A stretch of 64,000 bases of DNA, from assembly GCF_032027425.1 (NCBI RefSeq), contig NZ_JAVSJA010000001.1, positions 1,922,001 to 1,986,000 of the forward strand, in the 5' to 3' direction. Below, in pieces: positions 45,439-54,380 of the stretch. Under the pieces are notes generated by a model, which saw only the letters and a program-made list of their open reading frames with translations, was not told the DNA's origin and ran no database searches. Each line of letters opens with the position of its first letter. Within the stretch, counting starts at the first letter, position 1. The DNA is from Microcystis wesenbergii NRERC-220 (GTDB taxonomy: Bacteria > Cyanobacteriota > Cyanobacteriia > Cyanobacteriales > Microcystaceae). The translations under genes and the position numbers were made by a program.

Positions 45439-45500
45439 TTGACATACTCCCACCGTCAAGCTACGCTGTGACGGGGGATTCTTGACCTATCACTATCGGA
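45439..45500 (-). ncRNA. right-end RNA (reRNA/omega RNA) region of the TnpB element
   Basis: On the reverse strand the 3' end of tnpB runs into CCGTCACAGCGTAGCTTGAC, forming the CCGTCA/TGACGG hairpin at 45453-45474, followed by GGGAGTATGTCAA ending at about 45439. This fits the right end of IS200/IS605-type elements, whose transcript becomes the TnpB guide RNA. The guide would be the flanking sequence read from 45438 downward. The exact RNA ends cannot be set by eye. Confidence 0.6.
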
Positions 45501-46790
45501 AATTCCTTGTTCAACGAGACAGCTTAGATTCTCAATGTCTCCATTAAGAATCCAGAGACCGGACTCTCCCAAGGCGTTTGGGTCGGTTTCTGTTTGCCCA
45601 ACAGTACCGTTGACACTTCGACTTCGCTCAGTGTCAATGCCGAGCGAAGTCGAGGCATTGAGATGATTTCCCAAATATTTCAACCCTTTTTTAAGAATGT
45701 TGATGGCTGCATTATGATCCCTATCCAAGACTGTTTTACAATTGGGGCATTGATGAGTTCTAGTGCTTAAGGTTTTTTGAACTCTCGTACCACAAACTGA
45801 ACAATCTTGGCTAGTAAAATGGGGAGGAACAGCAACACAAACAATCTGATAAATCTTGGCAAAATAATTCAACCATTCGGTGAATTGATACCAAGAAGCA
45901 TCAGAAATCGACTTGGCAAGCTTACGGTTTTTGACTAAGTTTCTTACCTTTAAAGCTTCATAGACTACCAAATCATTAGACTGGACTAACGCCAAAGCGT
46001 CTTTAATTGCTTTGTCTTTACGTTGTCTTGATACTTTCAGGTGAAGCTTGGCTACTTTTATCCGTTGCTTGTGATAGTTGTTAGACTGTTTCTTTCCTTG
46101 ACGAAACTTTTTGGATAATCTCCTTTGTGCTTTTTTCAGTCGTTTTTCTGACTTTCTTAAATAACGTGGATTCTCTACAGTATTGCCTTGAGCGTCGGTA
46201 TAAAACTCTTTTAACCCTAAGTCAATTCCTGTTATTTGTCCCGTTGGTTTATGGTATTCTTGCCGTTCTACGTCAATCAGAAACTGGCAATAATAACCGT
46301 CAGCACGTCTAACAACTCTTACCCGTTTAATCTGTTGTTCTGAATAATAAACTAAGGTCTTTTGACTACACCATAAATCAAATTCTCCTGCTTTAAAGCC
46401 ATCGGTAAATTTAATTTTACGTCGATCATCAGAGAGTTTGTAGCCTGTTAGTTTGTATTCAACAGAACGACTATGCTTTTTGAACCGAGGAAACCCCTTT
46501 TTCTCTGGTATATTAGCATGATAATTCTGGTAAAACCTAGTAATTGATTGCCAGGCTCTATCAGCAGCAGATTGACGTGCTTGAGAGTTTAATTTATTTA
46601 CCCATGGTGTCTCTTTATTGTTAGCTAGTACCGAGCAAAGTTTTTGGAGATCATTGCGGGTTGTTCCTTGATTGTCCATCCAATAACGAACACAAGAGTT
46701 ACGCACAAACTGAGAAGTTCTAATAGCTTCATCAAGTTTTTGGTATTGTTCTGGTGTCCCATTTTTTAACTTGGCTTCTACGACTAGCAT
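45456..46790 (-). CDS. tnpB: TnpB RNA-guided endonuclease (IS200/IS605 OrfB)
   Basis: A 444-residue TnpB. It starts MLVVEAKLKNGTPEQYQKLD and has the RuvC-like triad Asp in TGIDLGLKEF, Glu in VVYEALKVRNLV and Asp in LDRDHNAAINIL, with a zinc finger CSVCGTRVQ...CPNC. The C-terminus is about 40 residues longer than usual and contains SLGIDTERSRSVNG encoded by a GC-rich inverted repeat (45610-45655), probably a repeat insertion tolerated in frame. No tnpA lies next to it. Its start is repeated as a fragment at 51002-51106. Confidence 0.9.
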   Translation of the reverse strand: MLVVEAKLKNGTPEQYQKLDEAIRTSQFVRNSCVRYWMDNQGTTRNDLQKLCSVLANNKETPWVNKLNSQARQSAADRAWQSITRFYQNYHANIPEKKGFPRFKKHSRSVEYKLTGYKLSDDRRKIKFTDGFKAGEFDLWCSQKTLVYYSEQQIKRVRVVRRADGYYCQFLIDVERQEYHKPTGQITGIDLGLKEFYTDAQGNTVENPRYLRKSEKRLKKAQRRLSKKFRQGKKQSNNYHKQRIKVAKLHLKVSRQRKDKAIKDALALVQSNDLVVYEALKVRNLVKNRKLAKSISDASWYQFTEWLNYFAKIYQIVCVAVPPHFTSQDCSVCGTRVQKTLSTRTHQCPNCKTVLDRDHNAAINILKKGLKYLGNHLNASTSLGIDTERSRSVNGTVGQTETDPNALGESGLWILNGDIENLSCLVEQGISDSDRSRIPRHSVA

Positions 46791-47032
46791 TGATTAATTC
46801 TCGACCTTAGATAAATTAAGTATAACACAGTTTACCTACAAATGGTAGAATTAAAATTGTGCTTCGCGGTTGATATTCTGGTCGGATTTCATCCCCCGCT
46901 AATTTTAGTTAGTATCTTGTCGAAAAATCTAGCGGGGGCATTCATCCGACATTTTAGGTAAGCGTTCGACGGTTTCTGGTGCAAAAAAACGCTCTCCTGT
47001 TTCTAGACACACTCTGGCGGGAACATTTTCGA

Positions 47033-47191
47033 TAAGTAGGTAGGCGTTAAAAATTATCAGACACCACCCTAATCAAGGGGGGACTAAGGGTAGGGTTGAT
47101 TCATGAATCAACCCTACTATGAATCAACTCTAGGACTAAGGGGGGATCGAACCTAAAATCCATTTTTAATTTAATTATAACCAGCTACTTA
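47033..47191. repeat. MITE-like element, close copy of 490-632
   Basis: It starts TAAGTAGGTAGGCG and ends ACCAGCTACTTA, the same termini as the element at 490. It contains the GGTTGATTCATGAATCAACC palindrome plus one extra 16-bp unit, showing an intermediate stage of repeat expansion. The remaining part of 46791-47255 holds no gene; 46791-46830 contains the left end of the TnpB element. Confidence 0.8.
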
Positions 47192-47255
47192 ATTTTGAGT
47201 AAAGAGCGAGAGGGATAGCTACAATGGATGTCTAAGGCTTTTGAGAATGTCCCGA

Positions 47256-47588
47256 TCAGAACAGAATCGGCTTAATTCTTCTGAGAACATCCTGGAGCAA
47301 CTGTTCTGGACACTTGCCGATAAGGCTCGCTTTTCTCGCTCGGAAGTCCAACGATCGCAGTTGCTCTACCATGATAACTCCTGTCACCGCCTCTCCATCT
47401 GGAATCTTGACGTAGAAAGGGTTCTGGCGTTGCCTATTGCTCACTGGGCAGACAAAGGCAAAACCAATCTTGCGATTAAAATCAATAGGGCTTACTACCA
47501 GTGCTGGACGATTACCCATTTGCTCATGGCCAATTTGTGGGTCAAAGCTCAACCGCACGAAATCTCCACGTTCTGGAATGTATGTCAC
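47256..47588 (-). CDS. mazF: MazF-type mRNA interferase
   Basis: A 110-residue toxin: YIPERGDFVRLSFDPQIGHE, RPALVVSPIDFNRKIGFAFV and VMVEQLRSLDF-like segment VIMVEQLRSLDFRARKAS. This is the MazF/PemK barrel that cuts mRNA at short motifs. I start at the GTG at 47588, because GAGGAGG precedes it and it gives a GTGA four-base overlap with the antitoxin stop. An ATG at 47618 would add ten atypical residues. Confidence 0.88.
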   Translation of the reverse strand: MTYIPERGDFVRLSFDPQIGHEQMGNRPALVVSPIDFNRKIGFAFVCPVSNRQRQNPFYVKIPDGEAVTGVIMVEQLRSLDFRARKASLIGKCPEQLLQDVLRRIKPILF

Positions 47589-47827
47589 CAAACCTCCTCT
47601 CCCATCGGCCGTCCCCAATCCACTTCCGGCTCAGGTGATTCAACAACCTCAGCCAGTAGTTCTTCTAGGCTTAACTCAGGCAAGGCTTGAATTAGCTCAA
47701 TTATTAGCTTTCCGTTTTCCACAGAACATTCAACAACGTCCTTAGGATTGAGGTTCAGTGCCGCCACCGCATACTTGGGAATCCGAATCGCTAAAGAATT
47801 ACCCCAGCGTCCAATCTGCGACTTCAT
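47585..47827 (-). CDS. mazE: MazE-type antitoxin
   Basis: An 80-residue protein with the AbrB/MazE DNA-binding start MKSQIGRWGNSLAIRIPKYA and an acidic tail (LSLEELLAEVVESPEPEVDW) that neutralises MazF. It is translationally coupled to mazF. It looks complete. Confidence 0.9.
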   Translation of the reverse strand: MKSQIGRWGNSLAIRIPKYAVAALNLNPKDVVECSVENGKLIIELIQALPELSLEELLAEVVESPEPEVDWGRPMGEEVW

Positions 47828-47867
47828 GATCCCACCTCGAATTCGTTAGATATTCAAAGTATATCAA

Positions 47868-47951
47868 AACGCTGATTTAGGGGAATACCGACAAGCGATC
47901 GCATCTTATGAACGGGCTTTATGGCTGGGATTGATTATCCCTAGCGGGTAG
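47868..47951 (+). pseudogene. TPR motif fragment
   Basis: NADLGEYRQAIASYERALWL is one tetratricopeptide unit in an otherwise non-coding gap; it stops after PSG. It is the remnant of a larger TPR gene and overlaps the 3' end of the DUF2092 gene on the other strand. Confidence 0.5.
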
Positions 47952-48695
47952 AAGTTCGATACCGATCGACTCTGATCCCGGTTGGAAAGTGAAAGTATCG
48001 GCGGGTGTAGTGGGACTAAAATTCCAGTCGGATAATATTGCCGTGTACTGGGGTGAACCGGGTAGAGTTTTATAGGTGATAATCGCTTTCCTCAGTAGGG
48101 GGGTGGCATCTTGCGTGACCCAGATTTGATAATCGCGATCGCTACCGATCAGCAGCAGGTGATACATTTGTTCACCATTGACCATGTTGTTGCCGATAAA
48201 AATAATTTGTCTGACATCGGCCATGAGAGCCGCACAGGGATCGTTGGCTGCTAGATTTGACATGGGAATGGTGATTCCGTACCTTTGCTCTACTTGGTCT
48301 AAGGCTTCATCTAGAGTATTCGGTGCTGGTTTCGTGACGTATAGATCCCGTTCCAGATCCGCGAGGGTGAAGGTTTTACCGTCGTAAAAAAAGCGGGTAA
48401 CTCGTTCATCCCCAGTGTAGTCCGAGCGCAGGCGATCGGGTTTCTCTACCCAGATGTTTTGATAGGCACTGTACTGAACTTTCGCCCCGGAGTCGAGTAC
48501 ATCGTCATAGGTGACATCCATATTGACGGTGAACGATCGCTGTTTGGTTAAATTAGCACAGAGTTGCTCGATCACCTGTTCTGCCGTTTTTGGGCGGATT
48601 TCCTGGGATAGAGTCGGTATTTCCGCCAAGACTCCTGCGGCAGTGACCCAAGGCAAAAGTAAAGAAAGAATCGGGATAAAGCGACGCATAATCAT
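47919..48695 (-). CDS. DUF2092 family exported protein
   Basis: A 258-residue protein with a signal peptide (IPILSLLLPWVTAAGVLAE) and the DUF2092 domain: AEQVIEQLCANLTKQRSFTV, WVEKPDRLRSDYTGDERVTR, FFYDGKTFTLADLERDLYVT. The fold is related to LolA-like outer-membrane lipoprotein carriers; function is not established. It ends next to a TPR fragment and is downstream of the channel gene on the same strand, 32 bases away. Confidence 0.88.
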   Translation of the reverse strand: MIMRRFIPILSLLLPWVTAAGVLAEIPTLSQEIRPKTAEQVIEQLCANLTKQRSFTVNMDVTYDDVLDSGAKVQYSAYQNIWVEKPDRLRSDYTGDERVTRFFYDGKTFTLADLERDLYVTKPAPNTLDEALDQVEQRYGITIPMSNLAANDPCAALMADVRQIIFIGNNMVNGEQMYHLLLIGSDRDYQIWVTQDATPLLRKAIITYKTLPGSPQYTAILSDWNFSPTTPADTFTFQPGSESIGIELLPARDNQSQP

Positions 48696-48727
48696 CTAAT
48701 ATTCTCCAAGGCGATGGATTGTTTTGG

Positions 48728-49390
48728 TTAACGACCATTGTGTAAACTGACTAAACGAGCGATAAAAACGGCGGGATAGAGAACTCCAGTCATTCCTTCT
48801 AAATTGGCCAGAACTCTAGCGATTTTACTGGTAGGAACTATATCACCGTAGCCAACCGTGGCCAGGGTAGTAAAACTGAAATGAATTATATCCGCCTGGT
48901 TGACGGTTTTAGCGGCGGAGCTAAAGGCATCGGGGTCGAAAATCTGGACAATACTGTAAGCGGATGCCCAGAAAAATCCTAAGAGAAAATAGACACAAAT
49001 TCCCCCCTTGATGATATCGGATGTCACCTGTTCGGCGATGATTAATTCTCGTAAAATTGAGTACACGCATAAACTAATAAAAGCTAGAGAAATTAATGTA
49101 CTAGACAGATCGAACCAACGGTTGAAATCGCTATAAATAGGGATAATCCTGCTGAATGCTCGCAGGAGGAGGGCAATCAAAAACAGACCGATATTACATC
49201 TTAAAGCCAATTTACTGCGATCGATCTGATAGACGGCGATGATCAGGGAGAGGGAGAAGAAAAGGAAAATCAGCAAATCTCCCAGGGGTAGATATACTAA
49301 AAATGGGTAAATAATGTAGAGCAAGACTAGATTTGCCAGCAGCCGATTGTATTTATTTTCTGTTGCCCGCATCAATTGACGGAATTTCAT
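48728..49390 (-). CDS. ion channel of the two-pore-helix K+ type
   Basis: A 220-residue membrane protein with four to five hydrophobic helices before a pore: FTTLATVGYGDIVPTSKIAR. The selectivity filter TVGYGD indicates potassium. The last segment is a transmembrane helix and a short tail with no RCK domain. The ligand or voltage control is unknown. It probably shares a transcript with the DUF2092 gene. Confidence 0.88.
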   Translation of the reverse strand: MKFRQLMRATENKYNRLLANLVLLYIIYPFLVYLPLGDLLIFLFFSLSLIIAVYQIDRSKLALRCNIGLFLIALLLRAFSRIIPIYSDFNRWFDLSSTLISLAFISLCVYSILRELIIAEQVTSDIIKGGICVYFLLGFFWASAYSIVQIFDPDAFSSAAKTVNQADIIHFSFTTLATVGYGDIVPTSKIARVLANLEGMTGVLYPAVFIARLVSLHNGR

Positions 49391-49960
49391 AGCAGCGAAC
49401 CTTTAATTGGTAATATTTCCTCCTGCTAATTAATTTTAAGGGTATTTATCTCCTATCTTCTTTCTAAATTTTCTTGCTTGAATAAACAGCGAGTTTCTAT
49501 CTATTAGCCTCTAGAAGACTATTATAGAAGCTTGGCAAGAGCGATCACTATCAAAAAATGGCAAACTTAGACTTATAGATAGAACTTTTCTGTAATTTTT
49601 TTATTAAGAATTGACCATAAATTTTAAAAAATATTGCGGATAACGAGAAACCCCTATTTCTTTCAATCAAGGAAAAAAGTCAGAGTCTGAAGTTATTAAG
49701 CTGCCCGCGCATTTAAATTGCTTGTTGAGACGAGGCAAGAGGCAAGAGGCAAGGGGGGTGGGCGAGATTCAGCTAATCTAAGGATAGGCGGTTAAGATGC
49801 GTCTTAGCTTAACCCATAAAAGCCAAAAAACTCTACAATTAAGATTGGTGAGGTATCCTGCATATTTACCAGAGAATAACTCTTAATAATACTTAATAAT
49901 TTTTAATAATTCCGCTATCCTAAATCAGACAAGATGGATATCAATTTACAGCCCCTGATC
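49391..49960. other. gene-free stretch ending at the IscB element
   Basis: AT-rich sequence with GAGGCAAGAGGCAAG repeats near 49735-49760 and no supportable gene. The last 20-30 bases directly before 49961 would be the guide portion if the IscB leader is transcribed as in known systems. Confidence 0.4.
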
Positions 49961-50191
49961 GAGAGTGAGCGCTAAATCGGAGCAATCCGGTGCATAACGG
50001 AATAATTCTGTTATGTTCTCACGCCAGATCACATCATTAGATGTAGCCGCTTAAGGGTCACGACCCAATGAGATTAGCTAGTCTCAAGCGTCGGTCAAGG
50101 AACATCGCCCATTAGCAGGTGGAACACCAAAAGCTATCAACAAGCCCTTAAGCTGTCGAAGCCAACCTAACCCAGAAATGGAGTAGCAGAA
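49961..50191 (+). ncRNA. omega-RNA-like leader of IscB
   Basis: The 230 bases before iscB fold convincingly. GTGAG (49965) can pair with CTCAC (50038-50042) around two hairpins, CGGA-GCAA-TCCG (49978-49989) and CATAAC...GTTATG. GCTTAAGGG at 50049-50057 pairs perfectly with CCCTTAAGC at 50145-50153, enclosing GAGAT...GTCTC and GGTG-GAA-CACC stems. This placement and layout match omega RNAs that guide IscB. No homology search was possible. Confidence 0.7.
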
Positions 50192-50806
50192 ATGCCAAAT
50201 TACGTGTTCCAACTCGATGCCAACAAACGCCCTTTAGACATGATCCATCCAGCTAGAGGGAGAAAACTCCAAGCCAAAGGGAAGGCTGCTACCTTTCGCA
50301 CTTATCCTTATGCTATCGTTCATCACCAGGGCATAGACAGCCCTAATACCAAGGAATACATTCTCAAAATCGACCCAGGAGCCGTCTGGACAGACTTTGC
50401 TATCCAATGCGGAGAAGATATTATCTTTCCCATGGAATTAAAGCATCGAGGCTTTGAAATCAAAGAATCCTTAGCTAAACGAGCAGGTTTCCGAAGCAGT
50501 CTTCGTTCTCGGAACGTTCGTTACCGTAAGAAAAGGTTTAACCGCCAAAAACCCGATGGCTGGCTACCCCCTAGCCTGAGCTATCGCCTAGAGACGACCC
50601 GCACTTGGATTAAGCGGTTCATGGCACTCTGCCCAATTACCCCCTTGGTAGTGCTTCAGCTAATATCTCTAACTTGGCTTGCTTCAATATTTGCAAGGTT
50701 ACAACTATCATTAACAACAGTAGATATCTGGCTCGCCCCAGTTCATTTTCTAACACTTTCTGGTATAATTCACTTATCATTACGCGATGTGCAACTATAT
50801 TTTTAG
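50192..50806 (+). pseudogene. iscB: IscB nuclease, truncated after the bridge helix
   Basis: Begins MPNYVFQLDANKRPLDMIHP with the PLMP-like domain and ARGRKLQAKGKAATFRTYPY (RRXRR motif), then RuvC-I in EYILKIDPGAVWTDFAIQ and the arginine-rich bridge LRSRNVRYRKKRFNRQKPDG, SYRLETTRTWIKRFMALCPI. After about residue 150 the homology ends; RuvC-II, HNH and RuvC-III are missing and unrelated sequence follows, including a small MITE at 50782. The nuclease is dead, but the leader RNA may still be made. Confidence 0.85.
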
Positions 50807-50891
50807 TCTTGATTTACAAGGCTTTCAGAAATTAGCAGAGATAAAGTATCCTCTGGAACCCTGATTCTGTCGTTTTTAGTTGCACATCGCG
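50782..50891. repeat. 110-bp MITE with 8-bp target duplication
   Basis: ACGCGATGTGCAACTA (50782-50797) and its complement TAGTTGCACATCGCGT (50877-50892) are perfect 16-bp terminal inverted repeats. TTATCATT flanks both sides (50774-50781, 50892-50899; one-base ambiguity). It has no ORF. It lies beyond the end of IscB homology. Confidence 0.75.
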
Positions 50892-51001
50892 TTATCATTT
50901 TTGTTCTCTAGGTCATATTTACTATATATGACCTATCTTTTTTTGGAGTCGATGTTCTGTATCTTGGGCTACACAAGATTTTCAGCTCTCTTGTCCCCCT
51001 G

Positions 51002-51106
51002 TCAGCTTAAAGCCTTATTACGGATGAATTGTACTGTACGAATAGCTTCATCTATGGCAGAACACTGACTTGGTTTGACCACTGCTTTCATTTCTAGGAT
51101 AATCAT
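51002..51106 (-). pseudogene. TnpB N-terminal fragment
   Basis: Reads MIILEMKAVVKPSQCSAIDE then AIRTVQFIRNKALS and stop, aligning with the first 35 residues of the TnpB at 45456 (DEAIRTSQFVRN). The rest of the gene is missing. The remainder of 50892-51342 has no gene; it includes GTGGCCAC and CTTCGGCCGTGAGCTCAGCC repeats at 51168-51320. Confidence 0.7.
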
Positions 51107-51342
51107 TGTTTATCGACCTCAAACAACTTATTTTGTATTAACCTATACAGCATAGATTGTCAAGATTTTAGTGGCCACCGAAGCTCTGTCGAAGTGTGGC
51201 CACTGAGCTTTTACATTGAGCCTGTCGAAATGTGTCGAAGTGCTGTTGTATATTGGTCTGGGTTCCATCCCGTCGCGCTAAGCGCGAGGGCTTCGGCCGT
51301 GAGCTCAGCCGAACGGTCTTCACCCCGACATTTGAGATAAAA

Positions 51343-52382
51343 AGACTTGTTGCGTAATAGTGGCATAATGGGGAAGAAACAATGATTGGATATCCCCTTG
51401 AATGCTGAACATTGGCCGAATATTGCATCAAGATAGACTCTTGAGAGCGACCACAGGACTCAATAGAAGAGCGTTTGAGACCTTGTTAGAGAAATTTGAA
51501 CAGGTGTATTTGGCGGAAGCAGACAACAGGGAAAAGGCAAGAAAAAGAAAAATCGGAGCTGGCAGGAAAGCTAGATTGCAAAGCATCAAAGAGAAATTAT
51601 TCTATATCCTGTTTTACTTCAAGTGCTATCCAACCTTTGACTTGGCGGCAGTATGGTTCGATTTTGACCGCTCACAAGCGAATAGATGGGTACATCGCCT
51701 ACAACCAATTTTAGAAAAGGTTTTAGGAGAAAAAAAGGTACTGCCCCTTAGAAAAATCGAGAGGCTCGAGGAATTTATCCAACATTTTCCAGAGGTGAAA
51801 GAAGTGATAGTCCCTCGGACCTTCATACCGATAGCTCGTCCCAAAGACGCGGAAAAACAGAAAGAGAACTACTCAGGAAAGAAAAAGCGATGCACCCGAA
51901 AAAACCTAGCAGCTAGTGCAGAAGACAAGAGGATTTTGCTGTTAACCCCTAGGAAAGCGCGGAAAAACCCATGATAAAAAGATACAAGAACAAGAAGACT
52001 TAATTGGCGGCATCCCTGCTCAAATCCCAGTCTTGGTTGATTCAGGATTTCAGGGAGTGCAAAAACAGTATGTAAATATCCGTTTGCCCCACAAAAAACC
52101 GAAGGGAGGAGAGTTAACAGCAGAACAAAAACAAGAAAATCGAGAACTAGCCAAAGAAAGAGTTGTGGGTGAAAATGCTTTTTCTGGGGTGAAAAGATAC
52201 CGTGCAGTTTCCGATATTTATAGGAATCGTGTAGCTAATTTTGATGCTCAATTAATCTTAACGGCTTGTGGATTATGGAATTTTTATGGGTGCGGCAGCA
52301 TAAGCATTAATTAAAAGGAGAAGCCAGCTGAACTTCTCACAAAACAATTCATTCGGCTTTTTCTTATGGGAGCAACAAGTCT
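51343..52382 (+). mobile_element. IS5-type insertion sequence, copy 2
   Basis: Indistinguishable by eye in length and encoded proteins from the copy at 21001. The right end lies directly against the truncated 3' end of the uma2 copy (52383), so the insertion or a later rearrangement removed the uma2 end. No matching duplication is visible on the left flank. Confidence 0.85.
51402..52314 (+). CDS. IS5-type transposase in two frames, copy 2
   Basis: Same two-frame layout as at 21060: 51402-51974 and 52033-52314 with predicted proteins identical to those of copy 1, including the +1 shift between ILLLTPRKARKNP and the VLVDSGFQGV part. Retention of the same shift in both copies argues for a programmed event or a transposase supplied in trans. 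Confidence 0.75.
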
Positions 52383-52956
52383 AATGACCGCGCTGATTAG
52401 GAGTCATTTTTTGGTAACGACCATTAACTAACTGGTACATCTCGATCTGGGCCTTGTTAACTTCATAAATTCCATAAAAAGGAATTTGAATCGCTCGCTC
52501 ATAGAGCCAAAATTTACCCTTAACAGGCGTTTTATCCCGTTCTTCTTCACCATTGCCCGAGACAAATTCTAAGGCAATGACCGGTTCAATGGTTTCTTTC
52601 CACATCACAAAGGAACGGCGAACTTGACCATCAATAGTCGTGGGGACATGGGGAACATAAAACCAATCGGGAGCAACAGCACCCTTTTCTAGAGATTCTG
52701 GATGCTCTGGCAATCGCCAATAAATCCCACAATCTCGACCCAGACAGTAATTACCATCAGGATGTAATTGTTCTAAAAGGGGTGTAATAGTATCCGTTAA
52801 AAGGTCTGCTTGGGGAGGCTCTTGATAGTTTTTCACAAAACTTCCATCTTGATCGGGGAGTTGGGTTTGATCAGGTAAATGGGAAGCGCAATACACCGTG
52901 GTCGAAGGTTCCTGAATTGTGGTTGAGGCTTGTACCGCTTGGATCATTGAACTCAT
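52383..52956 (-). pseudogene. truncated Uma2 protein, copy of 11612-12403
   Basis: It begins MSSMIQAVQASTTIQEPSTT and then follows the intact protein (SFVKNYQEPPQADLLTDTIT, GNYCLGRDCGIYWRLPEHPE, PVIALEFVSGNGEEERD) with few changes until NQRGH, where the IS5-type element cuts it off. The last 60-70 residues including the coiled coil are missing, but the PD-(D/E)XK-like core is mostly present. Confidence 0.85.
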
Positions 52957-53023
52957 CTTTAATTCCCCTATTTTTGTTATCTAACTTTTATTCTATAACT
53001 GTTCTTGAAAATCTGTAAAAACT

Positions 53024-53522
53024 ATGCCCGATCTCAATGCTATCCCCAGAATGACTGCTCTCCGCTCCCAGACCAAAGGCGATCCACGCATCAAAATCGC
53101 CGTTCTTGATCGACCGATTGACTTAGAGCGAGCCTGTTTTCAAGGAGCAAATATTACCCGTCTTCATCCCTATTGGGCGGAAGAATTTCTGATCGATCCC
53201 CAACACTTACAAGCTTTTTTAGAGATAGAAAGTAGCGGTAAAAGTGATGAAGACAAAGGGGGAATGATAGAGGCAGCAATCCCAGATGAAAACATTCGGG
53301 CTAGTCTCTATTTACGCTTCCATGCGAATCATATTATCAGCACTATTTGCGGTCAACCTGATTCACCCACCCGTAGAAGGAATTGCTTCTAACGCCACTG
53401 TAATTAATATTCCTATTGCCTACGGTAATGATGATTTCATTAATCCCCTGAATTTATCCCGTGCTATTAGTACCGCCATTGAACAGGGAGTGAATATTAT
53501 TCGAGGAGTCGGTCGCCAGTAG
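53024..53522 (+). pseudogene. decayed copy of the PatA-like protease start
   Basis: MPDLNAIPRMTALRSQTKGD and RFHANHIISTICGQPDSP match the protease-kinase gene at 12471. A frameshift near 53368 changes PVEGIASNATVINIPIAYGN into the next frame, and homology ends at about 53503 (STAIEQGVNII), followed by repeat DNA. It keeps Asp and His but lacks the Ser, kinase and C-terminal domains. Order and divergent orientation with uma2 are the same as at 11.6-13.0 kb. Confidence 0.85.
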
Positions 53523-53644
53523 TCAGTAGTCAGGAGAATTAAGAATAAACAATAATCAATTAAAGAGTCTATTTAGAGATTTTTTGCAACTTCATGCTTA
53601 TTTTTCCCATTTTTGAACTCTCAAAAATTAATTATGTAAGAAGT

Positions 53645-53870
53645 CTATGGAAAAAAGCAACAAGCGATCGCTCTTAATCGTGCTGGAAATTTGTCAAGAT
53701 TAAATTTAACAAACTTAACATCTGAGTCAGTGGCGAGAGTATAAACGGGGGGATGTTCCAGTAGTAACAGGATATCGGGTAAGTCGGGATTAGCAATTCT
53801 CGCCGCCACCAGCGATCGCTGTGGCCACGAGAGCATAGGGAGTAATTGCCCGAATTTTTAGCCCACAGAG
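53645..53870 (-). pseudogene. lipB (octanoyltransferase) fragment
   Basis: SWPQRSLVAARIANPDLPDI and LLLEHPPVYTLATDSDVKFV match the N-terminal part of LipB, with the HPPVYTLG-type motif near the active site. A frameshift before it hides GLKIRAITPYA. The catalytic Cys and Lys regions are absent. It is a remnant or a partial duplicate; an intact lipB would be expected elsewhere. Confidence 0.7.
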
Positions 53871-54380
53871 ACGAGGTATTTTTTGAGCATTTATTGCGAG
53901 ATTTGTCAAATTATTTAAGAAATGTGAAGGAGCGCAAAGGAAAATTAAAAGAAGGGAAGATATAGATGTTGGGGAGAATACTAAGTGCTAATCTAGGGTT
54001 ATCCCATCTATTCCGAGGTTAACCGTCCCACAGGAGAAACAATCACTGGATTCCCTTGCTGGCGGCAAAAATCAGTTTCTTTAAATGAAAGTTAACAGAA
54101 CTTCGCATTTCTGTTAAGAGAAGGTTTAGAGAAACTTGTTAGAATAGAGGTAGATAAATCCAGTTGCAAATAGGCGCTCGACCCGATGAATTTTCCGCGC
54201 GATCCGACAAAAAAAAGAGAACGAGAACACCGACAATATCTAGACTGTGACCTCTAATTGACTTTCAATCAACAGCGTGATCGAGCAGTTTTTTTGAGGA
54301 TTAAATTCCTGGCATCAACATCCCTTAAAAATAGTTGATGTGGGCAGTCCATAGCAAAATTTTTAGATGGAGTAGTGAGT
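53871..54380. other. leader and promoter region of lrtA
   Basis: No protein gene is supported. Light-repressed lrtA genes in other cyanobacteria have long leaders that influence mRNA stability, and this 500-base gap could hold one. The segments GTGATCGAGCAGTTTTTTTG (54277) and an ATAGTTGATGTGGGC word are conspicuous but not assignable. Confidence 0.4.
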
